Below are positions 34,534 through 45,143 of a stretch of 64,000 nucleotides of DNA, in pieces. The number at the start of each line of letters is the position of its first letter. The first letter of the stretch is position 1. The notes under the pieces are model-generated. The model was given only the letters and a program-made list of their open reading frames with translations, made no database searches and was not told where the DNA came from. This DNA comes from Amylostereum areolatum (lineage: Eukaryota; Basidiomycota; Agaricomycetes; Russulales; Stereaceae), in NCBI GenBank assembly GCA_012932865.1, contig SAXG01000002.1:806001-870000 (forward strand). Direction: 5' to 3'. The position numbers and the translations under genes were made by a program.

Positions 34534-36019
34534 ATGCTGGTCTCCACGTTCCTCGCGCTCAGCTTCATCTCATGGAGCCATGCTCTGTGTTCGTTCACGA
34601 CCTCCATGAATAGCCAAGCCCATAGGTTCAGCTGGAACTCCATCGATCAGGTCTTTGCTTTTGGAGACTCTTATTCTTTCGTGCAGGGTACAGCAGGGCT
34701 CGCGAACTTTAGGTACCTTCTAAATCTCTCGCCATTGTCACTATTGTAACATTCATGATGTCTGCAAGTTTCGTCGGCGACGCGTTCAACTTTTCCTTTA
34801 CTCCCGAGACTCTTTTGACGAACCAGATCATACCAAAAAATGTCCGTGTTTTATAAAGATCTGTGGGTACTTACTGAATGCTGCACAGACCAGTTCAGAG
34901 GGCTCCAACTGGGTACGCAGATGTAAAACGTGGACTATGCGTCATGTACTCTACTCATTTGTAGAGTGATAGCTTGAGTTCCTCACCGGTTGCTTCGAGG
35001 GTGAGCCTCTCCAGTGCCAGCCTCGTCAACTATGGGATTTCTCCTTTGCTGGAGCGGACATCGACAAGAGCCTGTACTCGCTCTCGCCCTATATCCTCAG
35101 AACACGATCGTCTGACGAAAACAATCCACAGGCTTCCTCTGCACCACAACTTCACCGTCCCCCTCGTCGATCAAGTCACTCAATGGGTTCAATACGCATC
35201 GGAGGTGATCCCTCCAACTTCCGATGACTCGAGACTTACTGCCTGGTGGATCGGCATTAACGACACGGGGGACGTCCTCGGTATGAACGTACGTACTCCT
35301 CCCCTCGCCGTTCCAAGTCCAATCCAGACTCTTTCTAGATCACGGACTTCGACGCCTTCTGGGAGGCCGAGATGACGTCCTACTTCGATGCCGTGGTGGG
35401 ATTTCCCCTTACGCCTAGCGCAGCGGAAGATGACGTCCTGATCTCGCTTGCCACGCCAGGAAAACGCGTACACCCACGGCCTGCGCGGCGCGCACCTCTT
35501 CCTCAACGTGCCCCCCGAAGACCGTGCACCAGGCCACCTCAACACCACCAACGCTGCCCCCGAAAAGCAGCGTGTCACCGAGTTCAACGCCGCCCTCAAC
35601 ACTCACCTCGCCACCTTCGCCTCCGGGCACCCTGACCTGGCCGTTTTCGCCTTCGACGCCCACGCGTGGTTTACCACCGTGCTGGACAACCCATCCACCT
35701 ACGGCTTTGGGAACGTCACAGGGTCCGACCGTTTCCGTTTCCTCCTCTCCCACCCCTTTCTCCGCTTGCTTTGTCAATTCGCTCATCGCACACGCGTCTT
35801 TAGATACTGCGAATGCACCAACACGTCGTATTTTTGGTACAGTAAGTCAAGTCGTGTTTTCAACGCGGCGTACACGCGCCCGTTCATGGCGTGTTTCCAG
35901 CTGATCGGACGCATTGCATTGCCTTCCTTGCATCCGCAGACAGCGGCCACCCCACAGAACGCGTTCACCGTCTCCTCGCGGACGCCATTTCGGCGCAGCT
36001 GATGGATGTTTCAGAATAA
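34534..36019 (+). CDS. Secreted GDSL/SGNH esterase (CE16-like)
   Basis: Family CE16 acetylesterases remove acetyl groups from hemicellulose-derived oligosaccharides. A signal peptide (MLVSTFLALSFISWSHALC) is followed by the nucleophile block VFAFGDSYSFVQG. Further on are NWLEFLTGCFEGEPLQCQ, LWDFSFAGADIDKSL, the block with the catalytic-site Asn WWIGINDTGDV, and ENAYTHGLRGAHLFLNVPPE. The C-terminal His block is WYNSGHPTERVHRLLADAIS. The end is QLMDVSE and TAA 36017-36019. About nine exons are needed; some near 34760-35000 and 35780-35840 are inferred from frame and motif. Its neighbour GH131 acts on glucans, so both may serve plant-wall degradation. Confidence 0.85.
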
Positions 36020-36324
36020 ATGGGATATCATTATGGGACGAGGAAAGTATAATCAAGGCTGAAGATCCAGACAATAACGACAACCGAAGAGAAGGGAGCG
36101 TATGGACAGAGGGGTGGGCGGATGGGGACTGCACGGGGTGGGATGATTTAAAGAATGTACATCGACAGAACGAACCCAGGACGAACAACGTTGTTTATGT
36201 GCACGGACAAGCAAAGAAAACAGAGAGGAACAGAGATAGTTGATGAGGGTCGCGCGCGCTGAATCGCTCGCGTAGAACCCGCCGACGGCGCGAGCGAAGA
36301 AGAGCAAGAGAATAAAGATCATGG
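36020..36324. other. Convergent 3' intergenic region
   Basis: A 305-bp spacer between the CE16 stop and the VAP stop. Nothing recognisable. Confidence 0.4.
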
Positions 36325-37586
36325 TTAAAAGAATAGATACGTGGTGATGAAGACGATGAGCGCGATGATGACGACGACCTGGAGAGGCACGCCCTCCGGT
36401 TGGGTGTCGCTGAGGTATGTGCCAACATCAGAGTCGACCTCCGTCGTTCCGTCGTCGGAGCGACCACGGTACCGTCTACGAAGTTCTGTCGGACCAGTGC
36501 CACTTGATGCAACGGAGCTGGGGTCTGGGACAGCGGCGAGAAGAGCACGGAGACGTGTGATCTCGTTCTGTGCGTCTTTGTATTTGCCCAAGAGTTCGGG
36601 GTTGGGGTCGACGGCGGGTGCAGGCACGGGGACGGGTACGGATAGAGGGGCGGCGGGGGGCGTGGGTGGATGCGGAGAGTGGACGTTGACGTTGATGATG
36701 CCGACACCGCCTGAGGGTTTCTCTCCCAGGATATTCGAGGGCTCTTCATGGGGTTCCTCGCGTGCAGCAGAGAAGTCAGCCGGGGGCGTGGGTTCACGCT
36801 CGATTCGAATGGAGGGCTCAGGGAAGGCAGAGCCGCCTGGGTGTGTCTTTACGGTGCCATATCGTTGCTAGAATCGGATGAGCGGAGCAAGCGGACGGGA
36901 GCGTCAGTGGACGCACTGAATCATCGGCACTCAGGACAGAGACGCGCGGGTGTTCGTCCTCTTCCTCCACAGCCTGGCCCTCTGGAGGCAGATAGGCAAC
37001 TTTGATCTTCTGAGAGTGAATTTTGGTGGCGGGGTCGTCGCCTTCGGGTATACTCCACTAGAATGTGGATAAGAGAGGTGGCGGGAAGAGGGTCAAGTAA
37101 GGGGGCTGACGATGTCGTGGATACCCTGAGCTTCCTTCTCCGAAGTGATCAGCGTGGTTTGGATCAAAAACTTGTCCTTGCATTTGGTGTTCAACGGGGG
37201 CTCGTCCTTCATCGCCTGGAGCATCACTGAGAGAAGAAGGTTGAGGGGGGAAAGCGGAGACGAGGCGATGAACGACGGTACCTTGCACTTCAACGGTCTC
37301 CCCCGGCTCCACCCTACCAGAGTTTGGTCGTACGCAGTACAACTGAGGAGCGAACGGTCTGAGCGGCGTGAAAGGGGGGGAAAGCTGTGCTACGCACCTT
37401 GGGAGCCGTGGTCTTTACTTTGAATGCGACGGGTTGGGCATTGTTGTTGGTTATGGCGAGAGCACGTTTCACGTTTACGGTGAGAGGTCCTAGAGAAAGA
37501 GGAGATGAGGGGGGAATGGGAAAGAAAAAGAAGGAGAGCATACGGTTGAAGGTGAGGGTAGAGCTGGGTTGGAGGGAAACGGACAT
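36325..37586 (-). CDS. VAP/Scs2 family ER contact-site protein (MSP domain)
   Basis: VAP proteins sit in the ER membrane and bind FFAT-motif proteins at contact sites. From ATG 37584-37586 the MSP domain reads MSVSLQPSSTLTFNR, PLTVNVKRALAITNNNAQPV, AFKVKTTAPKLYCVRPNSGR, VEPGETVEVQVMLQAMKDEP, KCKDKFLIQTTLITSEKEAQ and WSIPEGD. The KTTAPK and YCVRPN segments form the FFAT-binding face. An acidic Pro-rich linker precedes a short helical stretch (LLGKYKDAQNEITRLRALLA) and a C-terminal TM tail anchor, PLQVVVIIALIVFITTYLFF, ending at TAA 36325-36327. Several ~50-bp introns cut the MSP domain. Confidence 0.93.
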
Positions 37587-38211
37587 GGTGAACGGCGGGG
37601 GAAGGGAGAGGAGGAGGAGAAGGGTGGCGGGGGTGAGCAGGGAGCAGTGCCAGGAGCAGGCTAGTAGTAGTTGGTCTGCCACGAAGCCACGCTTCGATGC
37701 TGACGTGATCATGGCTTTCATTAGCCCATTCCGCCTCGACCCCCACCGACATTGCCCAACCCCCGCGCCTGCCCTTTCTCAATCGATATCCTCGAGGAAG
37801 ATCTCATGCTGTTACGGAAGTATACAGTGTGTTTGTTTGATTGCCCCAGTCCCGTCATCTGCAGGCGAAAGTGCGGGGTTCTCGGGTCGAATATCGCTCG
37901 AGCTCGATAAAGTGTTGAGAAGTGTCAAAGGTACCGGCGGAGGATGGTGCCCACTGCTTCTCAGAATGAATCCTATGGAGATAATTGGTGGTACACTACT
38001 TAGATAGATGCTGAACGAAGTCGGCGAAGGAGGCTCGGAGAGATCGTCAGGGGGACGAGGGCCGGGCCGAGGGTCGTGCACTACTTGAGAATTTAGGCGG
38101 ATGGGCTCACAGCTCACCGTGACCACACTCTCTTCTTCCTTGAATAGCTTGAATCCACAACGACACAGCTGGTCTGCCATCCCCCTCTATTCTACGCCCA
38201 CTCGCTTTACG
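37587..38211. other. Divergent promoter region VAP / YPK
   Basis: A 625-bp region between head-to-head VAP (-) and YPK (+) start codons. Open frames across it (plus 37387-38007, minus 37812-38180) look like chance frames in GC-rich DNA. No defined site. Confidence 0.45.
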
Positions 38212-40252
38212 ATGTCCTGGAAACTCGGAAAGAAGAAGAACACACTCGCCGCCGACGACGCTGCTTCCACCCGCTCAATCACACCCACCCCCGGGGACGA
38301 CAGGCCCATCGGTCGCACTGGCATCCTCACCATACGTGTCCTCTGGGCGGAGGGGTTCCAAGTTCCCGCTGGAACTCCCATTCCCGCAGCGGTTCAGTCT
38401 GCTTTGGCTTCCCAGCCAGCAAAGGTCGCTGCCTCAATGTCCCCCTCCAGCGTGACCCAGTCTCGTCTTGCCGCCGCAGGCCACGCCAAGCGGGACAGCG
38501 TGCAGCGATCCCAGTGTTGGTGGCTTCCCTACCTCGTCATGGAGTTTGAGGTGAACCAGATCCTCATCACCCCCCTTGGTGGTGACCTCGAGAAGCCGCT
38601 GTACATGTACCAAGCTCATTTGTTCGTGCTCTCCTCCATGGTCACCGCGCGTCCATTGACGTTCAAGTTGTCAATAGCGACGTGTCGCGCAACTCAGAAA
38701 TCTCTATTCAGTCTTACTTGCGCAAGGATGAACCGAAGCGTGGTACCGATGGCGTGGAGGATGTTGGCAACGACGTTCTGCTGGGTGGGATCCACTTCAC
38801 CCCGGACTTCGACAACATCAATACCCAGGACCAGTGGTACGAGATGCAAGGCGGTTCAGGCAAGATCATGATTGGTGTCGCGTTTCAGCCCAGCAGTGTA
38901 CGTTCATCTTTTCATACCAACTCCTTCACGTGCCTCATCTCGGCCTCGCATCGGTATAGGGTCAAACCCTCACCATCGATGACTTTGAGCTCATCACGGT
39001 CATCGGCAAGGGCAGCTTCGGTAAGGTGATGCAGGTCCGCAAACGGGATACACAGCGAATCTATGCCCTCAAGACCATCCGCAAGGCGCACATCGTCGAC
39101 CGCAACGAGATCACGCACACCCTTGCCGAACGCCTCGTTCTCGCCCGGATCAATAACCCCTTCATCGTACCGCTCAAGTTCAGCTTCCAATCCGAACAGA
39201 AGCTCTATCTCGTCCTTGCGTATGATATTCACACTTTATGACAGCGTCAAGCTGACTCTCGTGGTCAATTTAGGTTTGTCAATGGCGGCGAACTGTTCCA
39301 TCACCTCCAGCGGGAGCATAGATTCGACGAGGAACGCAGTCGCTTCTACAGTGCCGAGCTGCTCCTCGCTCTTGAGCACCTTCACGAGCTCGACGTCGTC
39401 TATCGGTTTGTACTATCGCACGTCTTATTTTCCTGGGCTTATGGCCAAAAATACAGCGACCTCAAACCCGAGAATATTCTTCTTGACTACACAGGCCACA
39501 TCGCACTCTGCGATTTTGGCCTGTGCAAGTTGAACATGAAGGATAACTGACATGACCAACACCTTCTGCGGAACCCCCGAGTACCTCGCCCCCGAGATTT
39601 TGACCGGGTCCGGTTACAGTCCGTTGCATTCAACTTCATGGCCTCCTAACGTTACCGACCATACCCATTCTAGACCGCACCATTGACTGGTGGACGCTCG
39701 GGGTACTTCTGTACGAGATGCTTTCCGGTCTTCCGCCGTTCTACGATGGTACCTATACGTTCTAGATCTCTAACCACTCAGTCACGCTGACCGTCCTATC
39801 ACATCTCCAGAATCCACTGACAAGATGTACGAGAAGATCCTAAAAAATCCCCTCGTATTTGGTGACGATATCGGCCCCGACGCGCGCTCTATCCTCACGG
39901 GCCTCCTCACACGAGACTCCTCGCAGCGTCTTGGCGTGACCGGCGCGGACGCAATCAAACGGCATCCGTTCTTTGCTAACATGGACTGGGCGCGGCTGCT
40001 CCAGAAGAAGGTGCAGCCACCGTTCAAGCCGAGCGTGTCCTCACCCGTCGACGTGTCCAACTTCGACACGGTGTTCACCGCAGAGGCACCGCTTGATTCG
40101 GTTGTGGAGGGCTCACAGCTGTCGCAGACCGTGCAGGCCCAATTCGCCGGTATGTCGTCTACGTTTTCCACGGTTTGTCAAGGTGTTTTGCTCACGATGC
40201 GATGCTAGGATTTTCGTACGACGGCAGCGGCATGCCCATCAGCCCCAAGTAG
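38212..40252 (+). CDS. AGC protein kinase, YPK/SGK family (frame broken at 39548)
   Basis: Ypk kinases are activated by TORC2 and Pkh and govern membrane lipid homeostasis. Start ATG 38212-38214 ([19 protein letters not shown]). A regulatory N-domain contains [20 protein letters not shown]. The kinase domain has [20 protein letters not shown], the Lys in [22 protein letters not shown] and [14 protein letters not shown]. There one extra T (39548) creates TGA inside the activation segment; the next frame gives [17 protein letters not shown]. After further introns come [20 protein letters not shown] and [20 protein letters not shown]. The turn-motif region PLDSVVEGS and hydrophobic motif FAGFSYDG, the TORC2 target, precede TAG 40250-40252. 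Either a sequencing error or a disabled gene. Confidence 0.9.
39548..39550 (+). other. Apparent +1 frameshift making TGA in the YPK activation loop
   Basis: Frame upstream ends GAT AAC TGA. Removing the T at 39548 gives AAC GAC ATG ACC, which continues the kinase motif. No GT...AG pair is available nearby to splice it out. Confidence 0.85.
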
Positions 40253-40591
40253 ATTCCTACACCATCCCATTCCTCCTATCTTGCCCCATGCTGTCCACTC
40301 GCTGTCCTTGTCTAACTATCTGCGCCGTTTCCAACATACTCGCCTCTTATACACTTCCTTCTAATACCCGCTCCTCCAGGATATTCATACTCACCCGCGG
40401 ATTCAACATTCGTTTTCAATGGCCCCTCGTTTATAAATACGGTAATTTACCCCCTTCTCGTGTTGCGCCTACCACCTGCGCATATAGTCTCCCCTCCATC
40501 TCGGCCCGTCCCTCGTACATACACTCATTGGAAATCACACGTCACATTGTACATCGTCCATCCGATATAGAAAAGAGAGATACAAGGCCGC
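40253..40591. other. Convergent 3' intergenic region
   Basis: A 339-bp spacer between the YPK stop and the permease stop, rich in short pyrimidine runs. Nothing recognised. Confidence 0.4.
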
Positions 40592-43316
40592 TTAAGCGAG
40601 AAGGTAGTATATGCGCCACGCCCAAGCCATGCGTCCTTTTTGCCTTCTTTCCTTCTCTTGGTCATCCACAACATCGTCTTCTACATCAGAATATTCGTCC
40701 CGCCGCAGATCCACCGTAGCAAGATCTACAATATCCGACCACTGTCGCACCCTGCGCGTGCTAACAACGACCTCGTCGTGGACCGCTGGCGAACGATGCA
40801 CGAGCGACCACGCGATGAACATAACGAGCATCACCGGTAGCTCCACATAAAACGACACGAAGTCCACTGGGGAGAAGCGCGGGAAGAGGGAGGACCATCC
40901 TTGGACTGCGCGTCGCCAAAAACATCAGTTCATCCCTGCCGCACTGAATGAAAAACACGCGGAGACGTACCCAAGATGATCACAGTGACGGCGACGATCT
41001 GGAAAGCAATATTCCGCCGCGCGTCAGTTTCTGGGGGTGCGTTGAATGCGGCGTACGTACGACGAAGGGAGGGCCCCAGGGCCATGTCCACGCTGCGCGG
41101 AACTTCATTTCAGAGAGCGGGCGACCTTGACTTGTCCACGCCCTGCGGAAACGCCACGAAGCGATGCCAATGGACAGCCACGCGATCTAAACGCGAACAG
41201 AAACGCTCGATCCTGACTGAAGAGACATCGGGAGGGGGGAGAGGGAACACACCTGGTTGGACACGCCGACAATGTTCTGGAGCCACCCCCAGAACACGCC
41301 GTTGCCGATGAAGCTGCTGCCGAAGCAAAGTGCACTGATGCTGCTCGTAGCGAGCAGGGCAGGCAGAGGTACACCCGCGGCTGTCGTCCATGAGAACACT
41401 CGGGGCGCCTGCGCGGTCGAGGCCAGTCCGTAGAGGACACGAGTCCCGGCAAAGAGGGCGTGGTTCCCGGCGGACACCACGGAGGTGAGTATCACCGCGT
41501 TCATGAAAGACGCGGCAGCATCTGAGGGTCGAGATAAGCAAGAAGCAGGAGGAGAAGGCAAGGTACTTACTCGAGCCGACAGCGTAGAAAACGAGAGTGA
41601 ATGGAGAAGTGGTGGTGTCTTTGTTGGAGAGATTAGGGTAGTCCCACGGCACTGAAAGATCGATCAGCTTTTGCCGGCGAAGACGTCACACAGTTACATA
41701 CCATTAAGTCCAATTAACAGAATGCTCAGAATATAAAATAACAGTATGCTGGGTGCAATAGGTTGGTAGGTTGCGGTATTTCAAGGGGGGAGGAAGGGGG
41801 ACGGCACTTACCGCCAAAATACAAATTTGACAACCTTGGGCATGGCCTTGGTAGGGTTTCGCGTTTCGCCGGCCGTGATCCCAAGACTCTCCGTACCACC
41901 GTCTAACGCAAAACGTCAGTTCTGGTTCAAGCAGTCGGTATTCCAGTTTTTGTGCTTACAAGCAAAGCTCGCCGTTACAAATACCCGCGCGAAGCCGCCA
42001 AAGCCACCCACGAAAGGTGCACCGTCTATGTGCCAATATTTCGCGCCAATGTACTGGTGTTCACGATTAACCCCCACGTTGACGAGGATACCAACGATAA
42101 TAAATATCACGACGGTGACTACTTTGAGGGAGGCCAGCCAATACTCTGAAGACAACGGCCGTGTCAGGTGCATAGATCTCTCAAATTGTTCGCCGATAGG
42201 CTGGAAGCTGTGAGGACGCACCCATCTCTCCGTATGCCTTCACATGGGCGGCGTTCACGCTAACGAGGAAGACCCACACGGCCAAACTAACGATCCAGGG
42301 GTGGGGTACATGCCAGAAGTCCAGCACGAGTTGCGCTGCGGTGAGGTCGGAGGCCACTGAAACGGCATCGTTGAACCAATAGTTCCATGAGAGTGCGAAA
42401 CCATACGATGGCGAAAAGAAGCGCGTCGCGTATGCATTGAACGATCCTGCGGATAGGCCAAGAAAGTCAGCTGGTCGGTGCACGGAAAGACACGGAAAGT
42501 AATTGGAGCGATATCGGGAGAGAGCAGGGGGCTCAAAGAGAAGGCGCACGGTGCAATACCCAGGCCGGACGGACGGGACATGGGAAGGAGGAGCATCGCC
42601 GACAGGGACGGCGGCGGGCTCTGCCTCGAGGGGTCTTAGAAGCTTCCTAACAGAGAAGCGGAGCCCAGAAACTTCATGCGCGCCCTTGGATGAAGGTAAA
42701 GTGAGCTCGGCGATGGTGTGTGCGGGCGCGGTTTTATCGCGGTCACCTGGACCGATAGGGGACACGAGGCGGCTTCGGAAGGATAGAAGGTGGACCAGGT
42801 CGCCGTTCATACATCCATACATACGCACCCACGTTCACATCGCGAAAGATGTCGGTGGAGCAAGGACGCGAACGAGCATATCCCGGGAAACGGATGGCAG
42901 ACGGGGAAGAGAAAGATAGGCAAATGCTCACCAGCGACAGGGTATTGCGTAGCCATCTCGCCTAGCAAGAGCAGGGTGACATACACAATCGCACCCACTA
43001 GTCCATAGCAGATGAGCATACTCGCAGGCCCGCCTTGGGCGAGTGAACGTCCTGTCCCCAAGAACAGGCCGGTGCCTATGGTTCCTGCGATGGCGATCAT
43101 CTGCACTTGACGGGACGATAAGCCTCTGTGGAGGGTGCCGTGTCGCTTGTCCACCGGTGGCAGAGGAAGTGCGCCTTCGGGTAACGCAGGGCCGTCGGAG
43201 GTAGCCATGGAGTCTTGGGCGGATTGTAGGGCACCGTAGCCAGTGCCACTGGCAGACGAATGCTTCGGGAGGAGTACGTCGGACTCGTCCACGACGGAAC
43301 TACGATCGGACGGCAT
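40592..43316 (-). CDS. Amino-acid permease (APC superfamily, YAT family)
   Basis: This is a 12-helix plasma-membrane amino-acid:proton symporter. From ATG 43314-43316 a cytosolic head with HRGLSSRQVQMIAIAGTIGT leads to GLFLGTGRSLAQGGPASMLI and LLLLGEMATQYPVAGSFNAY, the substrate-binding helices. Next are ATRFFSPSYGFALSWNYWFN, ASLKVVTVVIFIIVGILVNV, YGGTESLGITAGETRNPTKA, FMNAVILTSVVSAGNHALFA and GTRVLYGLASTAQAPRVFSW. The final helices contain VDFVSFYVELPVMLVMFIAW. A hydrophilic tail ends at TAA 40592-40594. Every frame change is explained by a GT-AG intron. One intron, 42447-42931, is 485 bp, roughly nine times longer than usual here. An in-frame ATG further upstream exists, but it would overlap the divergent G-patch gene. 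Confidence 0.92.
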
Positions 43317-43522
43317 TGGCTTTGCCTGAGATTTTCTACGTGAAAAAAATAGTATGGATCGAGTCAGAGCGCCAAGGCATGGTCGACGACTGGAACGACG
43401 ATGAGCGACTTGTGCGCGAAATGTGCGCCATCGAGCGTCGGAGGTTATATCGGGTATGTTATTCTCACGCATCGTCGACAATGCTCAGAGTCACTGGGTC
43501 TGACTTCCCAGCTTCTGCAGCC

Positions 43523-44822
43523 ATGGCCACCGTGACCCATTACATCCGCTCAGACTACGATCCAGAAGTCGATCGTCAACGACTCCTTAGAGAAACAGGA
43601 CAACCTCTTGACGAACCCGTTTCCCCCGAAGACGCTGACCTCGCATGGCAAACCGGGTCCTCCTTTGGCCTAAACCGCCGCATCGTCCTTGCTCCTCGGT
43701 TCGTCCCTGCCACCCTCTCTTACGATGAGTGGGGAGACGTAACACTCCCTGCCAACGAGAACGCTACTTCGAACCATGTGGCTTCAGATTCAGACGGCAT
43801 CGGCGGCTGGTACAGGTCCTTGAGGCGAGCAGAGACGGCGCCCTCTACCCTCAGACCAACGAAGCTTTCGCCATCACCCAGACCCCAACCTTCCCCGTCC
43901 TCACCGTCATCTAAACCTTCTACCATTTCCCCTCGTCCTTTTTCAGCGTCAGACAAACGCCGCGAGCGCGACTGGTTCATCTCCCGCGCCCTCGACCACT
44001 CTGCCTCTCTTCCCCCGAGCCCTGCGCCATCGTCTTCCCTTGCAGATATCCTCTCCCGTGAGCCCCCTGCATCGAAGCCCCATAAACCCCCTGTCTTTTT
44101 ACACCTCGGCCCCTCCAACAAGGGATGGGCAATGCTTCAGAATCAAGGGTGGAGCGAAGGCGAAGGGCTTGGGGGCAGCGGCCGTAGACCGCGTAAACGT
44201 GCCAGGTCGACGCCTCCTCCCGACGACATCACCCGTCCGGACACCATTCTGCGCGCCGATATCGAAAAACCCCGAACACAGCCGCCGCCGCGTGCGCCAG
44301 GCCCAGCGCCCAAACTCAAACTCAGACGGGAGGAGCTGGTCGTGGACGATGACATCGTTGAGGTCAAGCACACGCCCGTGATAGATTTAACGTGTTCTGA
44401 TTCCGACGACGATGACGAGATGGTCTCGGGCGGAGACCCCAGCGCCTCACGGACCATTCATGCTGGCCCAGCTTCTATCTCCCTCCCAGCCTCTCCTTCT
44501 CCTTCTCCAGGGTCGCCGCTCGACAATGACGTATCCGAACCCTATTCGTCGACATCAGACATGCCCTTCTCACGCCCCTGCCCACCGTGCTCAAATCGGA
44601 TCGCCTCGGTATTGGTCTGAAGGCCAAGACGGAGGGGCCGTACAGATCGTCTGTCAAACGCGTCACACACAACGCAGGCTTCCCTCGCGGCGCATACCAA
44701 AGCTGCCGAAGAGGCGCGCCGGACGAAGGAAGTATTCGGTCGGGGAAAGCGTGGCTTTCAGAGGATGGAGAAAACGAGAACGGCAGGAACGGCAGGACTT
44801 GATAGCGTACATGAACCGATGA
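43523..44822 (+). CDS. G-patch domain protein (two apparent frame breaks near the 3' end)
   Basis: G-patch proteins activate DEAH helicases in splicing or ribosome assembly. Start ATG 43523-43525 gives MATVTHYIRSDYDPEVDRQR, a conserved opening. The G-patch begins KGWAMLQNQGWSEGEGLGG and is interrupted by a ~110-residue Pro/Asp-rich insert. A 47-bp intron (44512-44558) rejoins it to HALLTPLPTVLKSDRLGIGL. After GPYRSSVKRVTHNA the frame shifts by one base (extra G near 44677), then LAAHTKAAEEARRTKEVFGR, and shifts again in AAAA (44771-44774) before RERQERQDLIAYMNR and TGA 44820-44822. Alternative: a 50-bp intron from GTCACA near 44661 keeps one frame but gives unfamily-like sequence. Divergent from the permease. 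Confidence 0.8.
44677..44774 (+). other. Two apparent +1 frame breaks in the G-patch gene
   Basis: One extra G at 44677-44678 and one extra A within the four-A run 44771-44774 are needed to read the conserved C-terminus. Both lie in homopolymer contexts. Confidence 0.6.
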
Positions 44823-45143
44823 TTTCTTGCTCGAACCACGAGCTTGTACAGTAATATATGCCCGTGAATTACCATGAGATTTCAGGCTTCAGTATGGATA
44901 CAGGTTGGTATACAGTATGTACAGGTAAAAATGAAGACGAAACCAAGTCTGTGCAACGAATAAGCAAGCATATAACCCGTGCTCAGCGCTCAAACGCGAC
45001 ACTTGGACCTCTAACATGAGCATACATAGGCGATAGATAGGCCGTTGTGAAAAGTGAGGGAGGTTCGGAAAGAATGCAAAGGGTATACTAGAATTACAGT
45101 AAAATGCCTGCCTTGGGGGTTTCGTTCGTTGGTTATGTCGTAA
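44823..45143. other. Convergent 3' intergenic region
   Basis: A 321-bp spacer between the G-patch and F-box 3' ends. Nothing recognised. Confidence 0.4.

Noticed and set aside
37387..38007. 206-residue plus ORF upstream of YPK
   Set aside because: Overlaps the VAP exons in antisense and the divergent promoter; composition is low complexity.
39541..39560. Programmed antizyme-like +1 recoding in YPK
   Set aside because: The UGA-C context fits loosely, but YPK kinases are not known to recode and nearby genes show similar extra bases, so an error is more likely.
42181..42828. Long minus-strand frame reading from the permease intron into SFNAYAT
   Set aside because: The upstream part does not resemble a permease N-terminus, and the spliced GEMATQYPVAGSFNAY join is exact. 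Alternative start not excluded but unsupported.
42503..42919. 138-residue plus-strand ORF inside the long permease intron
   Set aside because: Arg/Gly-rich chance frame in GC-rich DNA; no domain, no start context, no splice support.
43316..43522. Longer start for the G-patch protein (open frame from 43316)
   Set aside because: MATVTHYIRSDYDP at 43523 is the conserved opening; the upstream frame overlaps the permease promoter.
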